Of a stretch of 64,000 nt of DNA, positions 8,277 through 18,080 are shown in pieces; position 1 is the first letter of the stretch, and each line of letters starts with the position of its first letter. The stretch lies in NCBI GenBank assembly GCA_046582495.1, contig JAYGEG010000099.1, positions 1-64,000 on the forward strand, given 5' to 3'. The DNA comes from TMED23 sp913054205 (GTDB lineage: Bacteria > Pseudomonadota > Alphaproteobacteria > Rhodospirillales > UBA2165). The position numbers and the translations under genes were made by a program. Below the pieces are notes generated by a model, which ran no database searches, was not told where the DNA came from, and saw nothing but the letters and a program-made list of their open reading frames with translations.

Positions 8277-10109
8277 CTAATTGGCCTGGCGACGTAAAAA
8301 GGCTGGAATATCAAGGACATCCTCCTCATCCTGGACTCCGGCCAAACGATCGGCTGGATCCAGATCACCAAGTAATGCTTGAGGGGGTGGTATGTCCTCT
8401 TCAGCTGTTTCAGCCATCGATTCGACGGGTGATTCGTCAACAGCTTGTTCGACAATTGATTCCGAAATCGGGTCTGGCACCTCTTCGATTGCAGGCTCTT
8501 CGACAATTTCCGGCTCGGGCTCAGGTTCTGGCGCAGCTTCTGCCACAATTTCAGGTTCTGGCTCAGGCGTTAACTCTGGCGTTGGCTCGGGTTGAACTTC
8601 AACTGCTTCCTCGGCAACCATTTCGGCGACGGGTGCCTCTACTTTGGCTTCAGCCCGCTTTTTATCGCCGCGAGCCACACCGGTAACACGTTCAAACAAG
8701 CTCAAACCACTTTTCTTAGGTGCCTCTTCGACCTCTGGTTCCTTATTGGCATTTACCATATCGGCAGCGGCAAAAGGATCAGCCGATGTTTCAGTTTCCA
8801 CTGACGTCATCGTGCCGGCTGGAGCCGCTGGAATGAAGACATCTTCTTCCTTTCGAACATTGGATAGGAAAGATGGAATTTTATCATCTTCCGGCAGCGG
8901 CGCTTCTTCAACCACGGTAGCATCAGTGACCTTCTCAGGCTCAGGCATTACTTCCGGCGTCACTTCTTGCTGAACTTCCGGTTTTACCTCTGGCCGCGGA
9001 ATCATAGCTACGGGAGCAACCCGAGCCATCTGCGCAACGGGCGCTGCTTCTTTTGGCGTTGGAGTACTTAAGGCTTTTGGCTTTGCAACTGCGTCGGTGA
9101 CGGTACGCACAATCGGCTCTGGCCGCACGCCGGCAACAGATTCAATACCTGTTGCAACAACGGACACACGTACTTTTCCTTCAAGCGCTTCGTCAAATGT
9201 GGAGCCAAAGATAATATTAGTTTCACCTTCCACTTCGTCACGAATGCGGTTGGCAGCTTCATCCACTTCAAACAATGTGATGTCAGAACCAGCGGTAATG
9301 TTGATCAACACGCCTTTTGCGCCGCTCATAGATATATCATCCAGTAATGGATTGGCGATTGCTTGTTCGGCGGCATCGGTTGCCCGGCGTTCGCCTTCGG
9401 CTTCACCGGTGCCCATCATAGCTTTGCCCATCTCGCTCATAACCGACTTAATGTCAGCAAAATCGAGATTGATCAGTCCTGGCATTACCATCAAATCAGT
9501 AACGCCCCTGACGCCAGAGTACAAAACATCATCCGCCATTTTGAAAGCATCTGCGAATGTGGTTTTCTCGTTGGCGACGCGGAACAAATTTTGGTTCGGA
9601 ATAATCAATAACGTATCGACATATTGTTGAAGCTCCTCCAACCCGGCTTCGGCCATCTTCATCCGGTTGGCACCTTCGAATTGAAAAGGTTTGGTGACGA
9701 CACCAACTGTCAGGATGCCGTATTCCCGGGCGGCCTTGGCAATAACAGGAGCGGCGCCAGTTCCGGTACCACCACCAAGGCCAGCTGTGATGAACACCAT
9801 ATTGGCATCTCGCAAATGAGAGATAATTTCTTCCAAGGATTCTTCGGCTGCGGCGCGTCCAATATCTGGATTTGCGCCGGCACCAAGACCTTGAGTGATA
9901 TTGATTCCCATCTGAATACGCTGATCTGACTTCGAATGTGATAGCGCTTGCGCATCTGAATTCGCGACGAGGAATTCAACGCCTTCCAGTCCTGAAGAAA
10001 TCATATTGTTAACCGCATTTCCGCCGGCACCGCCGACGCCGACAACTGTTATGCGAGGTTTTAAATCCGACTCTACAGAGCCAGTTGGTAATGTAAGATT
10101 GATGCTCAT
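8277..10109 (-). CDS. ftsZ: Cell division protein FtsZ
   Basis: Tubulin-like GTPase that forms the division ring. The GTP-binding N-terminus includes VVGVGGAGGNAVNNM and the tubulin signature GGGTGTGAAP. After about residue 320 comes an unusually long linker of roughly 270 residues, rich in Pro, Glu, Val and Ala with Pro-Glu repeats. The conserved C-terminal peptide LDIPAFLRRQ binds FtsA and other partners. The start at 10109 is preferred over an ATG 18 bases upstream because a GGAG site lies 7 bases before it. The resulting protein has 610 residues. It follows ftsA by 135 bp, room for a separate ftsZ promoter. Confidence 0.98.
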   Translation of the reverse strand: MSINLTLPTGSVESDLKPRITVVGVGGAGGNAVNNMISSGLEGVEFLVANSDAQALSHSKSDQRIQMGINITQGLGAGANPDIGRAAAEESLEEIISHLRDANMVFITAGLGGGTGTGAAPVIAKAAREYGILTVGVVTKPFQFEGANRMKMAEAGLEELQQYVDTLLIIPNQNLFRVANEKTTFADAFKMADDVLYSGVRGVTDLMVMPGLINLDFADIKSVMSEMGKAMMGTGEAEGERRATDAAEQAIANPLLDDISMSGAKGVLINITAGSDITLFEVDEAANRIRDEVEGETNIIFGSTFDEALEGKVRVSVVATGIESVAGVRPEPIVRTVTDAVAKPKALSTPTPKEAAPVAQMARVAPVAMIPRPEVKPEVQQEVTPEVMPEPEKVTDATVVEEAPLPEDDKIPSFLSNVRKEEDVFIPAAPAGTMTSVETETSADPFAAADMVNANKEPEVEEAPKKSGLSLFERVTGVARGDKKRAEAKVEAPVAEMVAEEAVEVQPEPTPELTPEPEPEIVAEAAPEPEPEPEIVEEPAIEEVPDPISESIVEQAVDESPVESMAETAEEDIPPPQALLGDLDPADRLAGVQDEEDVLDIPAFLRRQAN

Positions 10110-10244
10110 AATGGCCTCCAACTCCAAATCATATGCTCACCCGTCGAATTTGTTGGATTCTCCAACAGACGAGCAGCGTGTTCCCTCAATTTCCCCAATT
10201 GAGAACAAAAATTGCATTGCCCAGATTCTACGGGCAAAAGGTTA

Positions 10245-11510
10245 CTAAATGTTTTCACGTATCCACTGTCCAATTCTGCCGAATTTTCCACTCGGCACCT
10301 CTAATGAGCGCGACGACGTCATTGCCGCAGCCGCGCGTTGCTTTAAAATCACTTGAATAAGACCCGCAGGGGCCGAAAACGCAGGCCCATTAACGGATTC
10401 AGCCAATCCTTTGACGTAGTTTGGACGCCCCAAACGGACCTGTTTGTCCATCATTTCGGCGGCCAATTCGCGTACGCCAGTCAATTGACTGGCCCCGCCG
10501 GTGAGGACAACACGGCGCGCACCAGCTTTCTCGAATCCTGTTGGTTCGAGTTTTTCGCGAACCAACTCGTAGATTTCTTCGATACGCGGGCGAATGATTC
10601 CCACCAACATTGACCGCGAAATCTGATTTTCGCCGTCATCTTCCTCGCCAACGAGCGGTACTTTGATCACTTCCTGGTCATCTGAAGGGGATGGGACAGC
10701 GCTTCCGTAGAGCGTTTTCATGCGCTCGGCATAAGCAACGGGTGTCGACAATCCACGCGCAATATCGTTCGTCACGTGATTGCCGCCGAGGGGCACCGAA
10801 TCTGTATACACAACTTCGCCGTCAAAGAAGACGGAAATGTCGGTCGTACCACCACCCATATCGATACTGATAACACCGAGCTCTTTTTCATCTTCGACGA
10901 GGCAGGCCAAACCGGCGGCATAAGGCGCGACAACTTGGCTTTCAACATCCAAGTGGCAGCGATTTACGCAAGCCGTAATGTTTCGGAGCGCGCCGGCGGA
11001 CGCCGTGATGACATGCATGTTAACACCGAGCTTTTCGCCATACATGCCACGCGGATCTTTAACGCCTGGATTGCCATCAATACTGTAAGCAACAGGTACA
11101 GTGTGAATGATTTGACGATCATCCACCTGTTGCGAATAAAGCCAAGTTGGATCGAGAGCGCGCTTAAGATCGACATCACTTATCTCGTGACCGGAGATCG
11201 CAACATCAAAGGAGATCAATTTAGATTTCGGAACGCCGCCCGAAACGCAAAGCACGACATCTCGCACATTCTCGCCGGCCATTTGCTCAGCCGCTTCGAC
11301 GGTTGTGCGTATTGAATCCTCAACCGCCACCATATCGACAATATTGCCGTTCTTAATGCCTTTCGACACCTGGTGACCGACGCCGATCACCTCTGCCGCG
11401 CCATTTTCCAACGGCCGGGCGATGAAGCAGGCGACTTTGGTGGTGCCAACGTCAAGCGCTGTGATGAGACCAGTTCGATTGGCCGATTTTGAGGGTACTT
11501 TTTGTATCAT
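10245..11510 (-). CDS. ftsA: Cell division protein FtsA
   Basis: Actin-like ATPase that tethers FtsZ to the inner membrane and recruits later division proteins. Motifs are LDVGTTKVACFIA (phosphate 1), VISIDMGGGTTDISVF (phosphate 2) and RVVLTGGASQLTGV (adenosine). The C-terminal FGRIGQWIREN is the expected amphipathic membrane-targeting helix. The 421-residue length is normal. It begins 11 bp after ftsQ and precedes ftsZ. Confidence 0.98.
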   Translation of the reverse strand: MIQKVPSKSANRTGLITALDVGTTKVACFIARPLENGAAEVIGVGHQVSKGIKNGNIVDMVAVEDSIRTTVEAAEQMAGENVRDVVLCVSGGVPKSKLISFDVAISGHEISDVDLKRALDPTWLYSQQVDDRQIIHTVPVAYSIDGNPGVKDPRGMYGEKLGVNMHVITASAGALRNITACVNRCHLDVESQVVAPYAAGLACLVEDEKELGVISIDMGGGTTDISVFFDGEVVYTDSVPLGGNHVTNDIARGLSTPVAYAERMKTLYGSAVPSPSDDQEVIKVPLVGEEDDGENQISRSMLVGIIRPRIEEIYELVREKLEPTGFEKAGARRVVLTGGASQLTGVRELAAEMMDKQVRLGRPNYVKGLAESVNGPAFSAPAGLIQVILKQRAAAAMTSSRSLEVPSGKFGRIGQWIRENI

Positions 11511-11521
11511 CTGTTTAAACT

Positions 11522-12475
11522 TTAAGTATCTCTTTCGCTGATTAATGTGCCGCCCGGATGGCGTTGAGGGCGCTTGTTTGGTTTTTTCGGCCTGATAGAT
11601 GGCTTTCTAGATGTCGGAGGAAACTTCAAAATCTCCTCTTTCTTAGCGCCTTTTTGGTTTTCTCGGATGACCACCCGGTCCGCCAAACGCAAATCCACGG
11701 TAATGAGATCTTTCGACAACAGATCGTGATTTTTGTCCAATTCGGCCAATTGCGACCAGGCCGCGCCGGGATCGTCTTCCGGTAGGCGGATTTCAATTTT
11801 GTTGTTCAAATGAAGGTTCCAACGGCGTCCGCCGACTCTAACGGCTGCCTTCACTTTGCCCGCCAGTTTTGGCTCCGTTGCTAAGACTTCAAATAGCTGG
11901 GCCGCGTGGCTGGGTGCATCTCGCCCGACAATCACGATCAGATTGCTGTATTTGCTGACATCTTTTAGAGGGATTAACTCGCCATTGGTATCGATCAGAG
12001 AAAACTTTCCAACCCGCTGCCACAGCGCCATGGGTCGCCGCTCACTTAATTGGAGATGCACAACGTCAGGCAATTGACGCTCGATCACTGCATTGCGCAC
12101 CCAGGGAAGTGCAACAACCCGGTCACGGGCCGCCTTTGGATCAAACGCCAGGATCGGCGCTCCTCTTTCAAGGCGTAGCGCTTTCAGCAAACTCTTTCGT
12201 GATGTTTCAAATCGTCCTTCGACAAAAATCTCGCGGACTGAAAAGCCGGTTTTAGCAGCACCTGCGATCACCATCCATTTGGCACGCTCGGTTGTTTCTT
12301 GAACCCAACCACTTTGCCAGAGCCACCAACCTGCGGTGCTTGCACTGCCAAACAAGGCGAGTATGAGACTAGCCGCCACGATAGGGTGGCGCCAAATCGG
12401 TTTTACCCGACGGCGGCGCAGGCCGCGTTTGGTGTCTTTATCGGATTTGAAGAAAAATGCCATCAATCGTCGCAT
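11522..12475 (-). CDS. ftsQ: Cell division protein FtsQ
   Basis: Bitopic inner-membrane protein that links the Z-ring to periplasmic septal synthases. An Arg-rich cytoplasmic tail (LRRRRVKPIW) precedes one transmembrane helix (ASLILALFGSASTAGWWLW). A POTRA-type region (FSVREIFVEGRFETS) follows, then a beta domain ending in a basic tail. A start at 12475 (MRRLMAFF) is preferred to the ATG 21 bases upstream, because GGAG lies 8 bases before it. This leaves a 13-base overlap with ddl and a protein of 317 residues. Confidence 0.93.
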   Translation of the reverse strand: MRRLMAFFFKSDKDTKRGLRRRRVKPIWRHPIVAASLILALFGSASTAGWWLWQSGWVQETTERAKWMVIAGAAKTGFSVREIFVEGRFETSRKSLLKALRLERGAPILAFDPKAARDRVVALPWVRNAVIERQLPDVVHLQLSERRPMALWQRVGKFSLIDTNGELIPLKDVSKYSNLIVIVGRDAPSHAAQLFEVLATEPKLAGKVKAAVRVGGRRWNLHLNNKIEIRLPEDDPGAAWSQLAELDKNHDLLSKDLITVDLRLADRVVIRENQKGAKKEEILKFPPTSRKPSIRPKKPNKRPQRHPGGTLISERDT

Positions 12476-13365
12476 GCTGCATTCTCCACTAACCAACTTA
12501 CCAGTTCGTTAAACGAAATATTTGCATGAGCTGCTTGTTCAGGTACAAGAGATGTAGGCGTCATACCGGGCTGGGTGTTGATCTCCAACATGTAGAGATT
12601 TTTGCCGTCAAAGCGAATGTCGGCCCGGGAAAGACCACGGCATCCCAAAATCTCATGAGCCAATAGCGAAATCCGCATCGCTTCATCGTATATTTTCTTA
12701 GGTATATCGGCAGGCACCTGATGCTCTGAGCCGCCGTCGGCATATTTTGCGTCATAATCATAAAAGCCATGCCCAGTTGTAATCTCCGTTACCGCCAGCG
12801 GCCTATCTCCCATAACGGAAACCGTCAGCTCCCGGCCAGCAATAAATTTTTCCACCATCACATGGCGGCCAAAGGTCCATTCTTCTTCGCTTGGAATGTA
12901 ATTGTCACCTTCCATCACAATATGAACACCGACACTGGAACCTTCATTCAATGGCTTCACGACGAATGGCGGTTCCATTGCGCCGCCGGCAATAAGCTCT
13001 TCACGTGTCACGATTTTATGTTCGGCGACTTTAATGCCGGCGGCGGCGAACATCGACTTTGCCACCGGCTTATCCATTGCCAATGAAGATGCCAGCACAC
13101 CGGAATGGGTGTAGGGAACATCCAGAATGTTGAGCAGACCTTGGATGCAACCGTCTTCACCGTAACGGCCATGCAGCGCATTGAAGACGGCATCCGGCTT
13201 TGGAAACAGCCGGGTTAAAAGTGCACCGACATCACGCTGTACATCGATGGAGGTTACCCGGTATCCGGCTTCACTTAGCGCATTGCTGACGGCAGCGCCG
13301 CTCACCAACGACACTTCACGCTCGGCGGACCACCCACCCATCAATACCGCGACGTGGCGCGTCAT
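12463..13365 (-). CDS. ddl: D-alanine--D-alanine ligase
   Basis: ATP-grasp enzyme that makes the D-Ala-D-Ala dipeptide that MurF adds to the peptidoglycan precursor. N-terminal motif VLMGGWSAEREVSLVSG and HGRYGEDG are typical. The ATP-grasp core includes PFVVKPLNEGSSVGV, and the metal site is MLEINTQPGMTPTSLVPEQA. The 300-residue length is normal for DdlB. Its start overlaps the murB stop by 4 bases and its end overlaps ftsQ by 13, so it is co-translated within the dcw operon. Confidence 0.97.
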   Translation of the reverse strand: MTRHVAVLMGGWSAEREVSLVSGAAVSNALSEAGYRVTSIDVQRDVGALLTRLFPKPDAVFNALHGRYGEDGCIQGLLNILDVPYTHSGVLASSLAMDKPVAKSMFAAAGIKVAEHKIVTREELIAGGAMEPPFVVKPLNEGSSVGVHIVMEGDNYIPSEEEWTFGRHVMVEKFIAGRELTVSVMGDRPLAVTEITTGHGFYDYDAKYADGGSEHQVPADIPKKIYDEAMRISLLAHEILGCRGLSRADIRFDGKNLYMLEINTQPGMTPTSLVPEQAAHANISFNELVSWLVENAACDD

Positions 13366-14309
13366 TGCGGCACCTCATCTACCTGAGGGTTTTCAGGAAC
13401 GCCAATCCGGCGTATTTCCCATTCAAGCTGAATGCCACTGGACTCAAAAACACGGCGGCGCACTTCTTCGCCGAGGCCTTCAAGATCTGCCGCCGTTGCC
13501 GAGCCTGTGTTGATCAAGAAATTGCAGTGTTTTTCCGAAACGATAGCCCCGCCGCGCATTAATCCCCGGCACCCTGCCTGATCAATGAGCTCCCACGCTT
13601 TAGCACCCGGAGGATTGGTGAAGGTGCTGCCGCCAGTCGGTGTTTTAACTGGCTGGGTTAAAGCACGCTCCGCCCGGATTTCTTTCATGCGGTCAGCTAT
13701 TTCTCTGGTGTTACCAGGCTCACCTTTGAAACTGGCATCTATGAAAATAAGATCAGCCGGTGCTTCGGAATGGCGATAGCTGTATTTCATCTCGGCGACC
13801 GAGAGCTCAATCAAATTGCCTTTAACGTCCAATGCCCTGACCCGTTGGACAATGTCTTTTGTCTCGGACCCATAGGCCCCAGCATTCATACGCACGGCAC
13901 CACCGACGGCACCCGGAATGCCGCATAAAAACTCAAATCCCGCGATCCCACATTCCCGCGCGGCATTTGCCAGTCTGAGGTTCGAGACACCGCCCCCGGC
14001 TGTGATTTCCAAACCCTCCACAGATATTTTAGTAAACACCTCGCTAAGACGAATTACTACACCCGGAACACCGCCATCCCGCACCATCAAATTCGAGCCG
14101 ATGCCAATAATTGTGATTGGTACATCGTCGGGTTTGTTTTGCAGAAAATTCATGAGATCATTTAAATCTGCCGGCCAGAACATCACTTCCGCCGGGCCGC
14201 CTACCCGGAACCAGGTGGATTTAGAAAGATCAGCATTCGTTTCGATCCGCCCGAGTGTTGCCGGTAATCTTGGAAACAGATCATCAGGGAATTTCGGCGC
14301 TGCCATCAT
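13362..14309 (-). CDS. murB: UDP-N-acetylenolpyruvoylglucosamine reductase MurB
   Basis: FAD enzyme that reduces the enolpyruvyl group with NADPH to form UDP-MurNAc. Present are the FAD-binding segment STWFRVGGPAEVMFWP, GIGSNLMVRDGG, and the catalytic region GGSTFTNPPGAKAWELI, which holds the proton-donor Ser. The 315-residue length fits the type II MurB common in alphaproteobacteria. The start overlaps the murC stop by 4 bases (ATGA), and the stop overlaps ddl in the same way. Confidence 0.97.
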   Translation of the reverse strand: MMAAPKFPDDLFPRLPATLGRIETNADLSKSTWFRVGGPAEVMFWPADLNDLMNFLQNKPDDVPITIIGIGSNLMVRDGGVPGVVIRLSEVFTKISVEGLEITAGGGVSNLRLANAARECGIAGFEFLCGIPGAVGGAVRMNAGAYGSETKDIVQRVRALDVKGNLIELSVAEMKYSYRHSEAPADLIFIDASFKGEPGNTREIADRMKEIRAERALTQPVKTPTGGSTFTNPPGAKAWELIDQAGCRGLMRGGAIVSEKHCNFLINTGSATAADLEGLGEEVRRRVFESSGIQLEWEIRRIGVPENPQVDEVPQ

Positions 14310-15739
14310 CCAACACCTTCCAACGCAGAGCCGCGCAACTTGGCGAGCTCTTCCGGCAGGGCGTTAGCCCAGGCGGTAATGTTGCCGGCACCGAGACAGA
14401 CAACAAAATCACCTGAGCTCATGTGTTCGTTTACGAAAGCCGCTAAATCTTCAGGCTGTTCGAGCGGAATCACCATGCGATGACCATGAGAGCGCAGACC
14501 TTCAACCAGACTATCTCGGCTAATGCCCTCTATCGGCGTTTCGCCTGCTGAATAAACATCAGCAACAACCACAATGTCCGCATTGTTAAAACACGTGCAA
14601 AACTCTTCAAAGAGATCCTGCAAGCGTGAATAGCGATGTGGTTGAACAACAGCCATCACGCGGCCTTCCGGCGTTGCTGTTCGGGCTGCTTCGAGTACAG
14701 CCGCTATTTCGACAGGATGATGACCGTAATCGTCGATTATTGTAATGTCATCTACCGCACCGGTTTTGGTAAAGCGACGCTTCACACCGCCAAAATTGGC
14801 GAGCCCTGTGCGGATCAGCTCCTCGGATATGCCAAGTTCCAAAGCGATACCGACCGCCGCCGTAGAATTTAGAATGTTATGAACACCGACCATCGGCAGA
14901 TGGAGTTCTACAATTGATCGCTCAGCGCCCGATTTTCGATCCATGATGACAATATCGAAATTTGATCCATCTGGTGTTGTCTCAATATTCGTGACCCGCA
15001 CATCGGCTTGGGGTGAGACACCATAGGTGATAATTTTTCGGTCCGAAACGCGCGGGATAAGTGCCTGCACTTCCGCATCATCAATGCACAACGTGGCAAA
15101 CCCATAAAATGGAATTTGCTCGACAAAATTAACAAATGCGTCACGCAAGGCATCGAACGAGCCGTAATGATCCATGTGCTCATTGTCGATATTTGTTACC
15201 ACTGCGATGGTCGAAGGCAGCTTTACGAATGTTCCATCGGATTCGTCGGCTTCGGCGACCATCCAGTCACCACTGCCAAGACGCGCATTTGTCCCCCATG
15301 CATTGATGATGCCGCCATTGATAACGGTAGGGTCCATCTCCGCAGCTTCTAACAGTGCGGCAATCAAAGACGTCGTTGTGGTTTTTCCATGTGTGCCGCC
15401 AACCGCGATCGACCATTTAAGGCGCATGAGCTCGCCCAACATTTCAGCGCGGCGCACCACGGGCATCAGGCGTTGCCGTGCAGCATCGAGTTCGGGGTTT
15501 CCTGCTTTAACGGCAGAGGAGATCACCACAACTTCAGCATCTCCCAAATTCTCTTCCGCATGGCCAACTTTGACATCAATGCCAAGTCCTCTCAGACGCA
15601 CGACATTTGCACCTTCTGCCATATCACTGCCCTGCACAGCGTAGCCAAGATTATGCAGAACCTCGGCAATACCGCTCATACCAATGCCGCCAATGCCGAC
15701 GAAGTGGATGGTGCCGAGATCTAGGGGCAAACCTCTCAT
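14306..15739 (-). CDS. murC: UDP-N-acetylmuramate--L-alanine ligase MurC
   Basis: Adds L-Ala to UDP-MurNAc, the first amino acid of the stem peptide. The N-terminal Rossmann motif HFVGIGGIGMSGIAEVL and the ATP loop VGGTHGKTTTTS are clear. Mur-ligase motifs NIDNEHMDHYG and DDYGHHPVEI follow. At 477 residues it has the normal three-domain length. It is coupled by 4-base overlaps to murG upstream and murB downstream. Confidence 0.98.
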   Translation of the reverse strand: MRGLPLDLGTIHFVGIGGIGMSGIAEVLHNLGYAVQGSDMAEGANVVRLRGLGIDVKVGHAEENLGDAEVVVISSAVKAGNPELDAARQRLMPVVRRAEMLGELMRLKWSIAVGGTHGKTTTTSLIAALLEAAEMDPTVINGGIINAWGTNARLGSGDWMVAEADESDGTFVKLPSTIAVVTNIDNEHMDHYGSFDALRDAFVNFVEQIPFYGFATLCIDDAEVQALIPRVSDRKIITYGVSPQADVRVTNIETTPDGSNFDIVIMDRKSGAERSIVELHLPMVGVHNILNSTAAVGIALELGISEELIRTGLANFGGVKRRFTKTGAVDDITIIDDYGHHPVEIAAVLEAARTATPEGRVMAVVQPHRYSRLQDLFEEFCTCFNNADIVVVADVYSAGETPIEGISRDSLVEGLRSHGHRMVIPLEQPEDLAAFVNEHMSSGDFVVCLGAGNITAWANALPEELAKLRGSALEGVG

Positions 15740-16917
15740 GCGGCCTCCCTTTGATCGTCAGCGCTGGAATTTCGATTGCCGTTGCCGTTTCCATTATCCG
15801 AAATCAGGTCCATCACCATGTCAGCGAGCCTTGCAGCAGCATCTGGTTTACCGGCGGATTTTGCCGCCGAGGCTGCGTTTTCAAGCATGCGCGGCATGGC
15901 AAACAAGGACTCAATACGATCAGCCAATACATCTTCAGAAAAAGCATCTTCGGGGATCAACCAGCCACCGCCAACTTCATCCACCGCATGAGCGTTTTTG
16001 GATTGATGATCGTCAACGGCATGTCGATAAGGCACCATGATTGCCGGCCGACCAATTGTCGTTAGCTCGGCTATTGTCGAGGCACCAGACCGACAAATCA
16101 CGAGATGGGCATCTGCAATGTGTTCGGGGACATCGTCAAAAAAATTGGAGATGGCAGCATCTATACCCAAAGCTTGGTAGGCTGACCGAGCTTGATCGAT
16201 ATCTTCCGGGCGACTTTGCTGGGTAATTTTAATTCGGGCGCGGGTTTTATCGCTTAATCGTTTCATCGCAGCCGGAACAACTTCGCTAAAAATATGCGCC
16301 CCTTGACTGCCACCAAAGACCGCAAGATTGATCGTGCCATCGTCTGACAAATTTGGATATTCCCGATCACGAACAGTCGCGACGGCGGGCCGCACCGGCA
16401 TGCCTGTTACGATGACATTTGAAAGCGCAGGTTCTGGTATCGAAGAAACCTTTTCAAATGACGTTGCAATTTTCTCAACCCGGCTCGCGAGCAAGCGATT
16501 GGCTCGCCCAAGCACCGCATTTTGCTCGTGGATGGCGGCTTTGGTGCCAGAATAAGCTGCCGCCAACATCGTTGGCACCGAGGCATAGCCGCCAAATCCG
16601 ACAACAACAGCTGGCTTCATTCGGCGCAGCAAAAACCAGGCCTGAAATGTACCGATTAAAATTTCAAAGGCGCTAAATATCCGCGCAAAGAAGCCTTTAC
16701 CCACGATGCCCCCGGCACGTACCCGGTGGGTTTCAAGCTCAGCCAGACGTCCGCTCAAATTGCCGCCCCGGCGATCTGTTATCAATGCCAAACGGTATCC
16801 CCGGGTACCAAGTTCAGCCGCCAAAGCCTCTGCCGGAAAGACATGGCCGCCGGTGCCGCCGGCGGCTAAAACAACGAGGGGCTTGGCCATGGTGTTTACT
16901 TGGGCATCACCTATCAT
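15736..16917 (-). CDS. murG: UDP-GlcNAc--lipid I transferase MurG
   Basis: Peripheral inner-membrane glycosyltransferase that converts lipid I to lipid II. The N-terminal glycine loop VLAAGGTGGHVFPAEAL and the second loop AVFGGSQGA mark the GT-B fold. CRSGASTIAEL binds UDP-GlcNAc. A start at 16917 is supported by GGGAGG 9 bases upstream and by the ATGA overlap with ftsW. It gives nine extra residues before the more usual MAKPLVVL start. The C-terminus carries a run of alternating Gly and Asn (GNGNGN). Confidence 0.97.
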   Translation of the reverse strand: MIGDAQVNTMAKPLVVLAAGGTGGHVFPAEALAAELGTRGYRLALITDRRGGNLSGRLAELETHRVRAGGIVGKGFFARIFSAFEILIGTFQAWFLLRRMKPAVVVGFGGYASVPTMLAAAYSGTKAAIHEQNAVLGRANRLLASRVEKIATSFEKVSSIPEPALSNVIVTGMPVRPAVATVRDREYPNLSDDGTINLAVFGGSQGAHIFSEVVPAAMKRLSDKTRARIKITQQSRPEDIDQARSAYQALGIDAAISNFFDDVPEHIADAHLVICRSGASTIAELTTIGRPAIMVPYRHAVDDHQSKNAHAVDEVGGGWLIPEDAFSEDVLADRIESLFAMPRMLENAASAAKSAGKPDAAARLADMVMDLISDNGNGNGNRNSSADDQREAA

Positions 16918-18080
16918 ATGAGGCGACCTCCCATGTCTTTGCCGCCAAGATCACGCCACGCATTTTCCTGACCGGGTCGCTCGCGAGTGAGCGCTAAGAC
17001 CATGCCAAGACCAATAGCCAGAGCCAGCATTGAAGAGCCGCCATAGGATATAAACGGCAACGTCATGCCCTTGGTTGGCATGAGGTTCAGCGTCGATGCC
17101 ATATTGATGATGGCTTGTAGGCCAAACTGAACAAGCAATCCAGCGATAGCGAGTTGGACAAAAAGATCGGTCTCCTTGAAGGCGCGGGCAAATCCTCGGA
17201 GCACAACGAACAAAAACAAGCCGACAATCAACAGTGTCATCACCAGGCCAAACTCTTCTCCGGCGACAGCAAAAATAAAATCAGCATGAGCATCCGGCAG
17301 CACTTCTTTGACGTGGCCTTCACCGGGACCGCGTCCGAAAACGCCGCCGTTTCTAAAAGCTTCAAGAGAGCGCGCAACTTGATAGGCCTCACTGCCCGCA
17401 GGATCAAAAAAGCGATCAATGCGATTTTGGACATGCTCAAAATTAAAGTAGGCCGCAAATCCACCTGATATAAATATAACGCCGATGGCCAGAACCAAGA
17501 ACATCGGCAAGCCAGCTAAAAAGAACTGCACGCCCCAGACAACACTCACCAATATCGCCATGCCGACATCCGGCTGCATCAACAGCAGCGCAACGACAGC
17601 CAGGTACAAACCAACAGCCACCATATAGCCTGGAAAATCTTCCTTGAGCCGCCAGGCTGCAAACATCCAGGCAGCGATAATGGCAAAACTCGGCTTCACA
17701 AATTCAGAGGGTTGAATGGAAAGGCCCCACACTGTCACCCACCGGGTCGCACCTTTTATTTCTGTGCCATTTAAAAATGTGTAGATTATCAAAAGGATAG
17801 AAAGGCCAAAACAAATAACCGCTAATTGTCGGACGCCGCGACGGTTTAAAAGCGACACTGCAAACATTACGATCAGCGCGATCGGCAAGACGATAAATTG
17901 TCGGCGGGCAAAAAAGAAGGTGTCCAAACCAATGCGTTCGGCTACAGCTGGGCTCGCGGCGAGGGCCAATATCGCGCCGCATGCAGAAATCGCGATAATC
18001 GCTGCTATCATCCAGCGGTCCACCGTCCACCACCAGCGACCAAAGAGACTTTCATCGGTACGAGAATAAGTCGTATTCAT
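16914..18080 (-). CDS. ftsW: Septal peptidoglycan polymerase FtsW
   Basis: SEDS-family inner-membrane glycosyltransferase that polymerises lipid II at the septum together with FtsI. The 388-residue protein has about ten hydrophobic segments. Conserved motifs include WGLSIQPSEFVKPSF, LLMQPDVGMAILV (catalytic Asp region) and LPFISYGGSSMLALAIGLG. It sits between murD and murG with 4-base overlaps on both sides, the usual place for FtsW rather than the elongation paralogue RodA. Confidence 0.97.
   Translation of the reverse strand: MNTTYSRTDESLFGRWWWTVDRWMIAAIIAISACGAILALAASPAVAERIGLDTFFFARRQFIVLPIALIVMFAVSLLNRRGVRQLAVICFGLSILLIIYTFLNGTEIKGATRWVTVWGLSIQPSEFVKPSFAIIAAWMFAAWRLKEDFPGYMVAVGLYLAVVALLLMQPDVGMAILVSVVWGVQFFLAGLPMFLVLAIGVIFISGGFAAYFNFEHVQNRIDRFFDPAGSEAYQVARSLEAFRNGGVFGRGPGEGHVKEVLPDAHADFIFAVAGEEFGLVMTLLIVGLFLFVVLRGFARAFKETDLFVQLAIAGLLVQFGLQAIINMASTLNLMPTKGMTLPFISYGGSSMLALAIGLGMVLALTRERPGQENAWRDLGGKDMGGRLI

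Noticed and set aside
8377..8686. Plus-strand frames opposite the FtsZ linker
   Set aside because: They arise from the biased Pro-Glu codon composition of ftsZ on the other strand.
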